Source: Batillaria attramentaria (taxonomy: Eukaryota > Mollusca > Gastropoda > Batillariidae). From it: 64,000 bases of DNA. Below the pieces are notes generated by a model. That model was not told the origin of the DNA, ran no database searches, and saw nothing but the letters and a program-made list of their open reading frames with translations. Each line of letters starts with the position of its first letter. Position 1 is the stretch's first letter. The stretch covers positions 325,501 through 389,500 of the forward strand of contig JACVVK020000467.1 in the NCBI GenBank assembly GCA_018292915.2, given 5' to 3'. The translations under genes and the position numbers were made by a program. Below, piece by piece: positions 22,700-33,230 of the stretch.

Positions 22700-24062
22700 T
22701 GACCCCCCCCCCTCTCTCTCTCTCTGGAGCCCAGTCCATAGTTTGTATGCTGAGGCGGGTGAACCCTCTCTGGCGCTCCGCCGCTTTCGTCTCACGCTCA
22801 GCTATGTCCTGAAGCTGAAGGCTAACCCGGACAACCCTGCCCATAACTGTGTTTTTAACCCAGTCTGTGAGGACCTTTTTGAGGTTCATAAAAATGAACC
22901 TAAACCCCTGTCCCTCCGTGTCCGACCCCTTTTACAGGAGGCCGGAGTAGATATCGACACTGTTGAGGAAACTGTTTCCAACCACCCCTCCCTGGACACT
23001 TCCCACCCCTGAGGTCAGGCTGAACCTGACCATCCACAAAAAAGATCAGACCCCAGATGCTATATATCTTCATGGGCTGCAGCAGATCCTGGCCGACTTC
23101 CCGGGATTCCGCCGGATCTTCACCGACGGGTCCAAGTCTGAGGATGGTCGTGTTGGGGCTGCTGCAGTCATGGACGGTCGTGTTTTTACTAGACGCTTAG
23201 CGAACGGTAGTTCTGTGTACAGTGCTTAACTGCGGGCCATTTTACTCGCACTTCGGCACGTATACCAGTCTATTGATTGTATTTTTTTTTAATCTTGTCA
23301 GACTCCTTGTCGGCTCTCCAGGGTCTGCATGACAGAAGATTGCATCACCCGCATGCATCCTTGATTGCCGACAACAAGGACATTGTTTATATTTTTATCC
23401 CAGGTCATGTCGGCATCCGAGGAAACAGGTGCGCTGATCGGGCTGCGAATGCTGCCCGCGATGGCCCTGTGGAGGATGAGCGCATGGCCTGTTCTGATTT
23501 TAAACCTTGGCAGACCCAATGGGCTGCTCTCCCGGAGAACAAACTATTCAAAGTTCTTCCAAACATCTGTGATAACCTCCCTCGCTGTCGACCTAATCGG
23601 CGCGAGGAGGTAGTTCTTAGCCGGCTCCACATTGGGCACACCCACATCACCCATTCCCATCTGTTGAAGGGGGAGGATCCCCCTTGGTGTGTCCCATGCC
23701 ACGAGCCTTTTACTGTTGAGCACTTTCTAATTTCATGTACAGATCTCACTGAGATCCGTGCCAAACATTACTGTGCAGATTCACTGAAGGTGCTGTTCAG
23801 GGATGTCCCTCCCGACAGCATCTTCAGTTTCCTGAAAGAGGTCAACCTGTTCTATAAATTATGGACCTCAAATATTCAGTCTTTCACTGACCACCTATGT
23901 TAAATTTTTAAGTCCTCAAAGAAGTCTCATTTAGACCCGATAGATTTTTAATATTTATTTACATCTTGTTTTAACGCGGGAATTTTATGTTTTATAGGAC
24001 CTGGCAGGAAGGGACTTTCATGAGCCGCGAATTAGCCTTTGTTGCTTGCGCGGCGTTAAGCC
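22700..24062 (+). mobile_element. 5'-truncated I/jockey-group LINE with RNase H
   Basis: Only the 3' part of a LINE: end of RT, RNase H, zinc-binding tail, 3' UTR ending GCGGCGTTAAGCCCTAAATA with a (TAAC)-like tail. The terminal 50 bp also end the retroposon at 24520-25468, so both used related 3' signals. Confidence 0.75.
22712..23903 (+). pseudogene. LINE RNase H and C-terminal zinc motif, broken
   Basis: Pieces: EAGEPSLALRRFRLTLSY (end of the RT module, about 22761-22815); RNase H with FTDGSKSEDG (first Asp), a stop TAA at 23227-23229 exactly where the second catalytic residue (Glu of SAELRA-type motif) is expected, LSDSLSAL (third Asp) and the PGHVGIRGNRCADRAA block (last Asp). A Cys/His motif, CVPCHEPFTVEHFLISC, is near the end. 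A frameshift lies near 22995. The order matches the I/jockey-like LINEs that carry their own RNase H. Confidence 0.8.
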
Positions 24063-24501
24063 CTAAATAACTAACTAAGTAACTCTCTGAAGACCAACAA
24101 AACAATGTGTTTTCTGACTATGTGTCTCTTAGCCGTTTGCCGTCCGGCGTGATCAGAAGTTAAAAGCCAGTTCAGCGTCACCTTACCTTTGACCCCTTTA
24201 TCAGTTAAAGTGGAGAATGCGGTATCCGCACTGCATTGTTCATTGCAAATCACACACAAATGTACGTGCTCCTCCATTACATCTATCGGGAGACCTGCAA
24301 ATGGTTAGTTTTCTAATAACCTTCAAGTCGCTGTTTTGACTCAAATGGGCTTCCATACTTTTTCCTGCACGCTCACCGCACCAGTACTTTTCCTCAACGT
24401 CAAACATATGCATCTTCTTTCTTTCAATCCTTTTCTGTCTGTTTTTTTTTCTATTAAAAAGCTTTGCATTCTTTCATCTAAACTACACTTTCTTCTCGCG
24501 A
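24063..24501. other. Unassigned sequence between two retroposons
   Basis: No gene or repeat structure is recognised. Confidence 0.4.
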
Positions 24502-24519
24502 TCGCAAACAAATGGTCTA
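24502..24519 (+). repeat. Target-site duplication of 0.95-kb retroposon, left
   Basis: TCGCAAACAAATGGTCTA, an exact match to 25469-25486. Confidence 0.93.
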
Positions 24520-25468
24520 GGCCCCATGGGCTCGCCTTCACGCGGCGGGGCTGATTTCGCCAAGCTTGCCCACCCCTTTTGCTCTTTCTTTACTCTTATT
24601 TCTGCCTCCATCGGTCCATTCACCTGTCTTTTGCTCTCTTAAAATCTCCTCCGGCGGGAGGTCAGTAAGCGGGTGTCTGCTGACCCTTGGTCCAGTGAGA
24701 CATCTGAGGGTCGTTTCTGAAGGCCGACTTCACTGGATTCCCCCCACCTGGTCTTCAGCCTGGCGGGCTTTGTTCGCAGCGCCCTGCTGGTGCTGCTGAA
24801 CACCTGTCACGTTGAAGACCTTCACAACGCACCCCTCTCTGGTGCGTTGTTTTCCCGAACCGCCTCACGGCGGGGAGGTTCCGTGTTGGAGCGGTCTGTT
24901 CTCCAACTGCCTCCCAGGCATGTTGTCTTCATTGGCAACTAAGGAATTTTCCTTCCTACCTCTCAGTCTATCCCTCACCAGCCCATTCGCCTGTATCTCT
25001 CTCTTTAAAACCTCCCGAATTTAGCCGCTCTGTCCTTCCTCTCATCTCTCAGCTGATTTCTAAGTTCGGCCCTTTCATCTATATTTCTTCTTTTCAACCT
25101 CTCACTCACGTCTGCACTACCAGTGGTTAGGAATAAGTGATGTTGGGCATATGCTGCGAACTGGTTTATTGCGCCTAGGAGATGATAAGTTGCAATATTT
25201 GCTGTATATGCGCTTAGTATTTATCTTTGTTTTACCTAGTTGTAATTGTCATTTGTTTTCTATGCTTTTTTGTAACCGGGAGTTCGATAAATTGGCATGA
25301 AGGTGCAGCGTCTCCTGCATGTCCTAGGTTTATATAGCCCCGTAGACCAGTTTGCATCCTTTGTCCAACGTTACATTTTTGTTTTTTTCATGTAGTGCAG
25401 GCACACTCAGCCGCGAATTAGTCTTTGTGGCTTGCGCGGCTTTAAGCCCTAAAAACTCACTCACTCAC
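24520..25468 (+). mobile_element. Retroposon with LINE 3' end, 949 bp
   Basis: Bounded by perfect 18-bp direct repeats. Pyrimidine-rich, non-coding body. The last 50 bp (GCCGCGAATTAGTCTTTGTG through TTTAAGCCCTAAAAACTCAC) match the end of the RNase H LINE at 24010-24062, and the tail is (ACTC)n. This is either a 5'-truncated LINE copy consisting only of 3' UTR or a non-autonomous element using the LINE machinery. Confidence 0.85.
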
Positions 25469-25486
25469 TCGCAAACAAATGGTCTA
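25469..25486 (+). repeat. Target-site duplication of 0.95-kb retroposon, right
   Basis: TCGCAAACAAATGGTCTA. Confidence 0.93.
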
Positions 25487-25912
25487 ACCAAACAAAAGGA
25501 ACGCATACTCAGTGAAACTGAAAGACTGACTCACCTTCTTGCATTTCCAGGGTGTAAACAACGAAATCCGTTTTCTTTATCACAGAAACTCCATCCGACT
25601 CATGCACAGAATGGATTTTATTCTTGCACAACTGCGTGAAAGAAAGCACCGTAGCCCACCCGGAAACAGTGTGTACTGTGTAAGCTGTACAATCGCCTTG
25701 TTACAGGCTCCACTGTCGATGTTGCGGCGTCCCGGTTACAGGACGCGCGGTCTGGTTTTTCTATGGCAAGCCGAGTCTGCTACATTTTGTGTCTAATTTT
25801 TCTATATTTAATTTTTTGTCAAGCCATATGATTGTAGATTTTCTTAGATTCGTTGTCAGTAATAGCTTAAATATGTCTGAACACAAAGGACCAAAAAAAC
25901 AAAAACTTAATG
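25487..25912. other. Unassigned sequence ending the composite insertion
   Basis: No gene recognised. It ends at the point where the 2A-LINE RT resumes. Confidence 0.4.
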
Positions 25913-26016
25913 TGGCGTGAAGCAGGGGGAAGTGTGTAGTCCTGTTCTTTTCTCATTGTTCATTAATAAGCTTGCCCAGGGTATATCTAACGGCAAGCAT
26001 GGTGCCACTCTGTCTC
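25913..26016 (+). pseudogene. 2A-LINE RT fragment (GVKQG block)
   Basis: Encodes GVKQGEVCSPVLFSLFINKL and a following NGKHGATLSP, matching GVRQGCVLSPTLFSFFVNEL and NGVHGVQLTP of the intact LINE at 59772-63446. It is interrupted after TLSP by the inverted-repeat element. Confidence 0.85.
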
Positions 26017-26225
26017 CAGGGCCGCGTTTCTTAAGCAAATGCGCTCGCGGGCGCTTGCGGAGGTCGCTTTGCCTCGTTGGGAAACGGCCAATTAGAACTA
26101 AGGCGCTTTCAAAATGGCGGCGGAATCACGAACACGGTAGTTGGCAAGGTTGAAAAGGAAGAAGAAAACTCTAGTGCTCGCAGCTATCAGTCATCTTTTG
26201 AGCGCAGAAGCCGACGTTTTTGAGG

Positions 26226-26230
26226 AGGAG
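26226..26230 (+). repeat. Target-site duplication of Gypsy-1, left
   Basis: AGGAG, repeated at 29935-29939. Confidence 0.8.
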
Positions 26231-27591
26231 TGTCACGACCGTGTGTGCTGTAATGTATGGGTGTAAGAGGTGCGTGCTCTTTCTTTACTCTCACTCACAC
26301 GCAGTCGCACAACACAAACTGATACTGAGACGTGCGGGGATTCACACCACCACAATATTATTGACAAGACGAACAGTCATTGCATAACACGTCACAGTAC
26401 AGCTACAATACCAATCAAGAACAGGCAAGGTAATCAATCAAGGCAATAAATACTATGCCTAAAATATAAATACAAATAATTGTATCTAAGAGCGCTCAGA
26501 GCTTTTTAACGTGCACGGGATGGTACCTCCAACGATGGCCAAGCGCGCAGACGTGCAGATGTGCAGTTCACAAGCCGCAGACAACACCACAGGCGGCGGA
26601 AAATAGAGCTGGCTCGGCAGCTCTACAAAAGCATCACGGCAACCGCTGATGCTCTAGTGGACCAGCACCCACGCTGAATCCCACATACGGGCAGTCAAGC
26701 TCCCTCCCCTTCAGTCGTCGCAGGGCCAAGAAATCCTCCACGGGACAAGGGACTACAGGGCAGCTTCTGGCTCCCGAAAACAGCCACTCGGGCTAGAACC
26801 CCTGTGCAACAATACACTATTGTAAGTCCTTGGGCTCAACTAGCACACACTGCCTGTCTATGGGATAATATTAACCCATGGCACAAACCAGCGAACGCTC
26901 CTATGTTACGAACGCTAAAGGAAACTGCACATACTAAACGCTAAAGGTAGACGCCTACAGCTGTCACATCGGACAAGTCAGCAGAATATACAGACAGGTC
27001 AGTGTTAAACTCACTGATAAAACGGCTAATAACCAAACATACTTAGCCGACATAACACTTCGGCCACAATAGTCAAGTTTCATACTAACTTCCTGACCGT
27101 TGGTAATATCTACACAAGAGAAAATAGCTGACCTGAAACATAATACGGGAAATAACAGATATGAACCATTTACCTCCATATGCAAGATGCGAGGGGTTAT
27201 GACGGTAGACCGTAAAGACAGCGGACGAGAAGAAGTGCCGGACTCTTGAACGGACGTGTCGGTACTACCGGGCCAAATGCGAATAGCAAGTGAATAGCAA
27301 TGGCTTTTATACTGTTAGGGCGAATAGGGTGAGTATCGCACAGGATACACCTGCATCACGTGTAAAACGGGTTACCTGTATCGACTTAAACAAGGGAAAC
27401 GGACAGGTCAGCATATTATACACAAATGTCCCGTGTAAAACCTTCACCAAGGGATACATGCGTGGCCCGTGCAGAAAACAAGGCACGTATGCCACACAGA
27501 ACATAGTTACGATGCATACGGAAATCATACCAACCCGTCATACGGAAATCATAACAGCACATGATTTACCCTAAGTCACGCATCCGTGACA
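26231..27591 (-). repeat. Gypsy-1 LTR (3' LTR on the coding strand)
   Basis: Pairs with 28574-29934 at equal length and a constant offset of 2343. I noticed one substitution (26315 C against 28658 G) and no indel, which indicates a young insertion. Confidence 0.95.
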
Positions 27592-27662
27592 TCACCCCCC
27601 TCCTCCAGTAGAAACCGACAGGTTTCTCAACATGGGGGTCGAAACAGTGAGACAACCAATGT

Positions 27663-28573
27663 CTACACTACCAGCTGATCCGATCCTGATCGCGACAGGC
27701 AATCGGCAAATACATTGAGCTTACCCTGGACAGGCTCAATGCGAAATCTGAACTCCTGGAGAGCAAGGGCCCAGCGAGTTATCCGACAGTTCTTGAACTT
27801 GCCTGAAGTGAGATAGGACAAAGGCCTATGGTCTGTCTGCAGTACGAACTCACGACCCCAGAGGTAGCGCGAGAGTTTGGCGAGCGACCACACAATAGCG
27901 AGACATTCGCGCTCAATTGTGCTGTACCGTGTCTCCCGATCGAGAAGTTTTCGACTGACGAATGCCACGGGATGCAGCAGACCGTCCTTGTCCTGCAAGA
28001 GAACTGCACCTAGACCAGAATTGCTAGCATCTGTTCTAACAATGAATTCCTTGGACAGGTCTGGAATGAGGAGAACTGGGAAAGTAGCCAGGATGCGCTG
28101 AATGGCGCGAAGCGCGTCATCACATTCAGCTGTCCATGTGATCTTTCTCGGGCGGTCAGCCCGTGTGAGGTCAGAAAGAGGAGCGGTGAGGGTGGCAAAG
28201 TTGGGTACGTATCGTCTGTAATACCCGATCAGACCTAGCAGAGAGCGGACCTGTCTCTTCGAGACTGGTTTCGCAATGTCAAGGATTTTCTGTACCTTGC
28301 CGGGCTCTGGTTTAAGGATGCCTTCAGACACAATGTGACCAAGAAACTCAAGTTCTTGAAATCCAGCAAAGAGTTTTGAAGGGCGAGCCGTAAGGCCGAA
28401 AGCTCTCAACTTCTCAAGGACACCTTCTACATGAGACAAGTGATCGTTCCAGCGACAACTGGCTATCAGGATGTCATCAAAAAAGTTCATGGCAGAGTGG
28501 TCCTCTAATGAGAGTAGTCTCATCATGCGGGCGAACGTTGCTGGAGCCGTAACGAGACCGAAGGGGTCACCAC
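27663..28573 (-). pseudogene. Gypsy-1 pol remnant: RT C-terminal half and RNase H
   Basis: On the minus strand: DPFGLVTAPATFARMM, the catalytic FFDDILIAS, FLGHIVSEG, then the tether and RNase H with RTDASNSGLGAVLL, YSTIERECLAIVW and LQTDHRPLSYL. It ends naturally shortly after FADCLSRS with a stop about 57 bp before the polypurine tract. There is no integrase after RNase H. The coding sequence begins inside RT at the LTR boundary. The open frame extends artificially into the LTR. Confidence 0.85.
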
Positions 28574-29934
28574 TGTCACGACCGTGTGTGCTGTAATGTA
28601 TGGGTGTAAGAGGTGCGTGCTCTTTCTTTACTCTCACTCACACGCAGTCGCACAACAGAAACTGATACTGAGACGTGCGGGGATTCACACCACCACAATA
28701 TTATTGACAAGACGAACAGTCATTGCATAACACGTCACAGTACAGCTACAATACCAATCAAGAACAGGCAAGGTAATCAATCAAGGCAATAAATACTATG
28801 CCTAAAATATAAATACAAATAATTGTATCTAAGAGCGCTCAGAGCTTTTTAACGTGCACGGGATGGTACCTCCAACGATGGCCAAGCGCGCAGACGTGCA
28901 GATGTGCAGTTCACAAGCCGCAGACAACACCACAGGCGGCGGAAAATAGAGCTGGCTCGGCAGCTCTACAAAAGCATCACGGCAACCGCTGATGCTCTAG
29001 TGGACCAGCACCCACGCTGAATCCCACATACGGGCAGTCAAGCTCCCTCCCCTTCAGTCGTCGCAGGGCCAAGAAATCCTCCACGGGACAAGGGACTACA
29101 GGGCAGCTTCTGGCTCCCGAAAACAGCCACTCGGGCTAGAACCCCTGTGCAACAATACACTATTGTAAGTCCTTGGGCTCAACTAGCACACACTGCCTGT
29201 CTATGGGATAATATTAACCCATGGCACAAACCAGCGAACGCTCCTATGTTACGAACGCTAAAGGAAACTGCACATACTAAACGCTAAAGGTAGACGCCTA
29301 CAGCTGTCACATCGGACAAGTCAGCAGAATATACAGACAGGTCAGTGTTAAACTCACTGATAAAACGGCTAATAACCAAACATACTTAGCCGACATAACA
29401 CTTCGGCCACAATAGTCAAGTTTCATACTAACTTCCTGACCGTTGGTAATATCTACACAAGAGAAAATAGCTGACCTGAAACATAATACGGGAAATAACA
29501 GATATGAACCATTTACCTCCATATGCAAGATGCGAGGGGTTATGACGGTAGACCGTAAAGACAGCGGACGAGAAGAAGTGCCGGACTCTTGAACGGACGT
29601 GTCGGTACTACCGGGCCAAATGCGAATAGCAAGTGAATAGCAATGGCTTTTATACTGTTAGGGCGAATAGGGTGAGTATCGCACAGGATACACCTGCATC
29701 ACGTGTAAAACGGGTTACCTGTATCGACTTAAACAAGGGAAACGGACAGGTCAGCATATTATACACAAATGTCCCGTGTAAAACCTTCACCAAGGGATAC
29801 ATGCGTGGCCCGTGCAGAAAACAAGGCACGTATGCCACACAGAACATAGTTACGATGCATACGGAAATCATACCAACCCGTCATACGGAAATCATAACAG
29901 CACATGATTTACCCTAAGTCACGCATCCGTGACA
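28574..29934 (-). repeat. Gypsy-1 LTR (5' LTR on the coding strand)
   Basis: See the partner LTR. Its right end is followed by AGGAG. Confidence 0.95.
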
Positions 29935-30402
29935 AGGAGCAATAATTACTGGCTTGGAGCATGATATACCGCTAGTATGCATGTTCTGCTCGATGCAAAA
30001 CGGAGACGTAAGGCACCCTTACGTACTCACTTTGACCACTCCTTCCCCACAAACACGCACAACATATCCCTGAATGACTGGCGACCACGGCCCGGTGCAA
30101 TTAGCTCAAATTATTTTCATATACTATTCTGCACAATTACAAGTTGGGACAGAAGGTCTCCATCCACCCGCAAATTCATTTTAAGCCATTTCTTAGTTCC
30201 ACTTCAACGAGGCCTTCGGTGGGCGCCGCCATCTTTGTTTACATAGAAACTGACCACGTGACCTTTTGTTCGCGGCGAACTTGCTTGAGACTGCGCACGC
30301 GAGCGCTTTTTTCGCACGCCGCGGGCAAGTTGCTTGCAAACGGTTTCATAGCAAAGCGCCCCGGAACGTTTCGGAACGCTCGCCTTAAGAAACGCGGCCC
30401 TG

Positions 30403-30444
30403 AACTGATAGAATTGTTTATTCTCCTATTTGCTGATGATATTG
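30403..30444 (+). pseudogene. 2A-LINE RT fragment with catalytic FADD
   Basis: Encodes LIELFILLFADDI, matching IIQLLILLFADDV of the intact LINE. Only 42 bp lie between two insertions. The next codons are found at 36377. Confidence 0.88.
30441..30444 (+). repeat. Target-site duplication of Gypsy-2, left
   Basis: ATTG, repeated at 36373-36376. Removing one copy restores the LINE frame between the FADD block and ALISETPVG. Confidence 0.8.
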
Positions 30445-30672
30445 TGTAACGCTTGTGTCTGCAGAGGGGAAAGAGCGCACAGTAAAACACAACAGGCTTT
30501 GTTGACTTCACACGCACGACTGCCGGTCCCCCGGCCGAACTCTCGCAACCTGAGTCTTGTTGAACATTGCTCACTATGGGCATAAGTCGCACGTGTTTCG
30601 CTTTGTGTCTACCCGTCCCACTGCTCCCCAACACGACACACTCACCCACACACACACACACACCGTGTTACA
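30445..30672 (-). repeat. Gypsy-2 3' LTR
   Basis: TGTAACGC to GTGTTACA, with CA repeats near the right end. Confidence 0.92.
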
Positions 30673-33230
30673 CCCTCCCCTTCTTAAAACACAGGCCCCG
30701 GTAAAAATACAACGACCAATATGCTAACCATGGTCCAAAGAGAACTGGGTAGAACGGCATCACGCTGCACCACGGGTAGGACGGCATCATGATGCGAGCT
30801 GCTGTTAGTCTCTCCCCAATAGTCACTTCTCTTGCAGGAACAGTCTCTGTGTCACACCCAACCGTCCATGCCGCATCTAGAACGTTCACGCTTGGTTGGC
30901 CTAGCACGTCGTAACACAGTCTCGTCGGAGGCTGCCTCGCTCTGTCCGGACGTCTGAGTCGAATGACCGGAGATCCACCATCATCACTCACCTCTGAGTG
31001 TCCGTCTGAGGAATCATGTTCATCGTTGGCCCTGACATCTGACTGTCTGTGTGAGGCGTCGTGCTCACTATCCGCGCTCACGCCTAAGCAATCGTCCACT
31101 GATGGGCCCGGAGACGTCGGAAAGTCCTCCGCAGGGTCAAGTTGTTGTGGATCCCGGGCTGGAGCAGTATTTTCGGCTGGTAGGGTAGGGTCGGAGTCGG
31201 GATCAAGACTGGGGTCGATTACCAAAGTTGGGTCTGCCGGAACCGAGGACGTAGACTGGGCCCTGGGAGCCCCTCCTGTTCCCGCAGCATTCCCAGTCCA
31301 ATCAGCCGGGATGAATGGCGGAGCAGTCGGATCCAGAGTATACCCCGACATACCTGGTTTATCATCTGTTCGTACCGGGCTAGGTTCTCCGACGTCTCTA
31401 GGCTCTGTTTGTCTGACGTGGTCTCTGTTTGTCCCCTGATGAGGCTGCGGAGGCAGAGAGTCGATCTGTCGAAGCATATTCCTGTGCAGGACCCTCGTCT
31501 TGCGACTCTTGTTGTTCTCCTGTCGTACCTCGTACACCGGGGAGTCGTTCCCGACACGCCTGAGAACCACGTGGACAGCATCTTCCCAGTACGACCGTAG
31601 TTTACCGGGCCCGCCTCTCTCCGACATGTTCCTGACCAGGACCCTGTCTCCCGGCCTAATGCTCACGGCTCTCGCCGTCTTGTTGAACTGCTCTCTGTGA
31701 TGACCCGCTTCTCTTTCTGCCGACGTCGCTGCCTTTCTGTACGCCTCCTGCAGACTTTCCCTGAACTCTTGCACGTACTTGGAAGTTGACTTAGGGGGCA
31801 GGCTGTCGGCGGTTGCCAGACCGAAGAGGATATCCACCGGTAGACGAGGAGAACGACCAAAGAGCAAGTAGAAAGGCGAGTAGCCCGTGGCGTCGTTCCG
31901 TGTGCAATTATAGGCGTGCACCATTTGTGGAAGGCTTAAGTGCCACCTGCTCTTCTTGTCTCCAGGAAGTGTCCTCAGCATGTTCAACAGTGTCCTGTTA
32001 AAACGTTCCACTTGACCGTTGCCTTCTGGTCTGTAGGGCGTGGTCCTTGACGACGCAACTCCACACAACCTCTGCATCTCCTGCATCAGTCTGTTCTCGA
32101 ACTCTCCCCCTTGATCATGATGGATTCTGGCGGGAAATCCAAAGCGCAGCACGAAGTCATTGAAGATCTTGTCTGCTACCGTTTTGGCGGTCTTATTCTT
32201 CGTCGCGTACGCCTGGGCATATCGTGTAAAATGATCCATCAAAACCAGGACATATTCGTGGCCGCCACTGCTTTTCTCCAGGTGCAGGAAGTCGATGGAC
32301 AGCAACTCGAACGGCGCACTCGTGGTGATGCTCTTCAGTGGTGCTCGATCATGCTGAGCTGGCGGCTTGTCCTTGACGCAAGAGCAACGCTGTGTAATGT
32401 ATTGAGAAATCTCTCGTGCCATGAACTGCCAGAAAAAGCGCTCCCGTGCCATAGCCATTGTTCTGTCCACGCCAAAATGACCCATGTCATTGTGCAGGCG
32501 ACGGAGGACTTCTTCTGTGTACATCTTTGGTAGAACGAGCTGTTCTCGCTGGCTGGTGTCTGTGTTTTGTATCTTCCTGACCAGTAGACCACTGGAATTG
32601 ACCTCCAATCTGTCCCACTCTCGAAGCAAAACTCGTGCTTCTGCACTTTGTGCCGCCGCTGTTGGCTTCTGTTTGCCCTTCACCCTCGCTTTCAGTACTG
32701 GACCTATGTCTGAGTCTCTCTGCTGCGCTCTCCGCAGTTCCTGCACGGGGATGGGTTTCACCGGCTGCGTGGTGTCAGTGATGTTCATGACAGCTGGGTC
32801 GTCCGATAGCACAGCGACCCAGGCCGCTCTTCCTTGCTGCTGGCAGATACTGTTCTCCAGGACGGCTGCAAGAGCTGACGCGCTGATCGTTTCTGTATGT
32901 TCTTTTAGCTGTCGTTCGTCTAGGGGCATTCTGGACAGACCGTCAGCGTCTCCGTTCAGCCGACCTGGCTTGTAACGAATGTCAAAGTTAAAGTCCGCCA
33001 ACTCGGCCACCCACCGATGACGGGCGCTGTCAAGCTTCGCTGTCGTGAGGATGAACGTCAATGGGTTGTTGTCGCTGTATACTGTGAAGTGTGGGGCGTG
33101 GTACAAGTAGTCTCTGAACCTCTCTGTTATTGCCCATTTGAGGGCGAGAAATTTCAGCTTACCAGAGTGGATATGATAGTTCTTCTCTGCTGGAGTCAGT
33201 GTCCGAGAACCATACCCGATGACGGCCCAT
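30668..33230 (-). pseudogene. Gypsy-2 pol, RNase H end and integrase
   Basis: The open part (812 codons from 33106) starts in RNase H (YSDNNPL, NGDADGLSR). The integrase has a zinc domain (H205, H210, then CSC at 241-243), a catalytic triad at D272, D331 and E367 giving D-x58-D-x35-E, then QVERFNRTLL and a GPY/F-like module (about 490-560). A Pro/Asp-rich tail of over 200 residues follows. The RNase H middle is lost to a frameshift near 33230. Confidence 0.85.
30673..30686 (-). other. Gypsy-2 polypurine tract
   Basis: On minus, AAGAAGGGGAGGG lies directly before the 3' LTR: the plus-strand DNA priming site of LTR elements. Confidence 0.85.

Larger units (their letters stand above)
20167..25912. 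other. Composite insertion splitting the 2A-LINE RT
   Basis: The insert lies between the CPI and GVKQG codons of the RT. It contains unassigned sequence (20167-20875, with two AAGGTCAAGGTCA motifs at about 20455-20483), repeat family P (20876-22160), a (GA)n(GT)n array, an RNase H-bearing LINE fragment, unassigned sequence (24070-24500), a retroposon and unassigned sequence (25487-25912). I found no terminal repeats or target duplication for the whole, so it may be several events. Confidence 0.6.
26231..29934 (-). mobile_element. Gypsy-1: LTR retrotransposon with 1361-bp LTRs and a deleted interior
   Basis: Two 1361-bp LTRs, TGTCACG...CGTGACA, flank only 982 bp of interior. Target duplication AGGAG. 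Coding strand is minus. A polypurine tract (GGAGGAGGGGGGTGA on minus, 27592-27606) adjoins the 3' LTR. No primer-binding site, gag, protease or integrase remains: the 5' LTR abuts the middle of RT coding sequence directly. Confidence 0.93.
26017..30402. mobile_element. DNA element with 19-bp perfect terminal inverted repeats (MITE-like), host of a Gypsy element
   Basis: Left end CAGGGCCGCGTTTCTTAAG (26017-26035) and right end its exact reverse complement (30384-30402). Without the LTR element inside, it is about 0.7 kb and non-coding, hence a MITE or other non-autonomous DNA transposon. I could not define a target duplication because the flanking LINE codons can be joined in more than one way. 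Superfamily unknown. Confidence 0.8.

Noticed and set aside
20167..25912. The 5.7-kb insert as a single Helitron (it starts TC after CCAA)
   Set aside because: The right end lacks the CTRR and hairpin expected, no Rep/helicase is present, and the content is explained better by several unrelated insertions.
30668..31400. An envelope gene downstream of Gypsy-2 integrase
   Set aside because: The tail is in frame with integrase and Pro/Asp-rich, with no signal peptide, glycosylated ectodomain or fusion-type segment; it is read as an integrase C-terminal extension.
30963..31439. 158-codon plus-strand ORF, Ser-rich
   Set aside because: Antisense to the Gypsy-2 pol tail; no independent support.
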